DNA from: Acetobacter estunensis
GTDB taxonomy: Bacteria > Pseudomonadota > Alphaproteobacteria > Acetobacterales > Acetobacteraceae
NCBI RefSeq assembly: GCF_011516945.1
Contig: NZ_WOTH01000017.1
Coordinates: forward strand, 1 to 64,000
Direction of reading: 5' to 3'
DNA: 64,000 bases
In this document: positions 63,867 through 64,000 of the stretch, in pieces
Layout: every line of letters begins with the position of its first letter
How positions within the stretch are numbered: position 1 is the stretch's first letter
The notes under the pieces: generated by a model
What the model was told of the DNA's origin: nothing
The model's database searches: none
Seen by the model: only the letters and a program-made list of their open reading frames with translations
Made by a program: the position numbers and the translations under genes

Positions 63867-64000
63867 TCAGCTTATGCCATAAAATTTCAGGAACATGTCG
63901 GCGGTGGAGGTTGCAATCTTCTCGCGGTCCGCCGGTGTGGTGGAAACGGGAAGCTGCAGGCGTCGGCGTATGACGATGCGCGTTTGGCACAAGGCGAAAA
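63867..64000 (-). CDS. C-terminal fragment of a probable TetR-family regulator
   Basis: The minus-strand frame entering from the right edge reads FALCQTRIVIRRRL, then STTPADREKIATSTADMFLKFYGIS and stops at 63867. The RRRL-PADREK-ADMFLKFYG run resembles the last helices of TetR/AcrR regulators. Only 44 residues are visible and the DNA-binding domain is outside the window, so the assignment is tentative. Confidence 0.5.
   Translation of the reverse strand, partial: FALCQTRIVIRRRLQLPVSTTPADREKIATSTADMFLKFYGIS

Noticed and set aside
63748-63990. An 80-codon minus-strand frame at the right edge
   Set aside because: Its composition is His/Arg-rich and it overlaps, in another frame, the more protein-like TetR tail.

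Overview
The window reads as a chromosomal segment of an acetic acid bacterium (Acetobacteraceae, Alphaproteobacteria); the genus cannot be fixed from the sequence. Pointers are the GC-rich coding sequence, an FtsZ-binding GST-fold protein of FzlA type beside minCDE, the alphaproteobacterial order argS-SPOR-scpA-scpB-tatB-tatC-serS, an AcoR/AcoABC acetoin locus, a malate:quinone oxidoreductase, and Hint-domain surface proteins of the kind found in this family. Most of the window is conserved housekeeping sequence; no rRNA, tRNA, CRISPR array or prophage was recognised.

Layout. 1-1260 is AT-richer accessory DNA: the first 29 bases are the start of an IS5-family transposase, and the element interrupts a DUF1796-type gene next to a family 2-like glycosyltransferase. 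1383-3710 is a secreted beta-helix-like protein. 3895-6712 is a cell-division block (fzlA diverging from minCDE). 6855-10542 holds mqo, osmC, a dedA gene with a probable 5' frameshift, and a small double-glycine-leader peptide resembling a class II microcin precursor. 10878-16213 is a polyamine-type ABC transporter (ATPase, binding protein, two permeases) followed by a GABA-type aminotransferase. 16312-19831 carries a surface protein with three Ig-like repeats and a degenerate SGNH domain, then an outer-membrane barrel. 19895-32177 is housekeeping (folC, accD, nadE, argS, SPOR, scpAB, tatBC, serS). 32147-36438 is the acetoin locus with an AcoR-like regulator that lacks the AAA+ module. 36490-41749 holds folD, a threonine aldolase, hemD, hemC and tsaD. 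41845-48147 has a YVTN propeller, fpr, gor, amtB and a small secreted protein. 48433-53095 holds a three-part fusion (AIDA-like repeats, Hint domain, GT4 glycosyltransferase) convergent with glf. 53182-64000 returns to metabolism: a PuuB-like oxidase, an APC permease, a GlcD-like dehydrogenase, tsaC, cysQ, pepA, holC, an aldo-keto reductase, a YidB-like protein and the tail of a probable TetR regulator.

How parts may work together. The polyamine importer and aminotransferase at 10.9-16.2 kb and the oxidase/permease pair at 53.2-56.1 kb could together form a putrescine/GABA route. AcoABC would turn acetoin into acetyl-CoA plus acetaldehyde, with its E3 supplied from elsewhere. TsaC and TsaD both serve t6A tRNA modification. 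The fusion protein and Glf suggest surface glycan or glycoprotein assembly. The most novel candidates are the microcin-like peptide (10222-10542), the AIDA-Hint-GT4 fusion (48433-51900), the SGNH domain with altered catalytic residues (16312-18396), and the IS5 disruption at the left edge.
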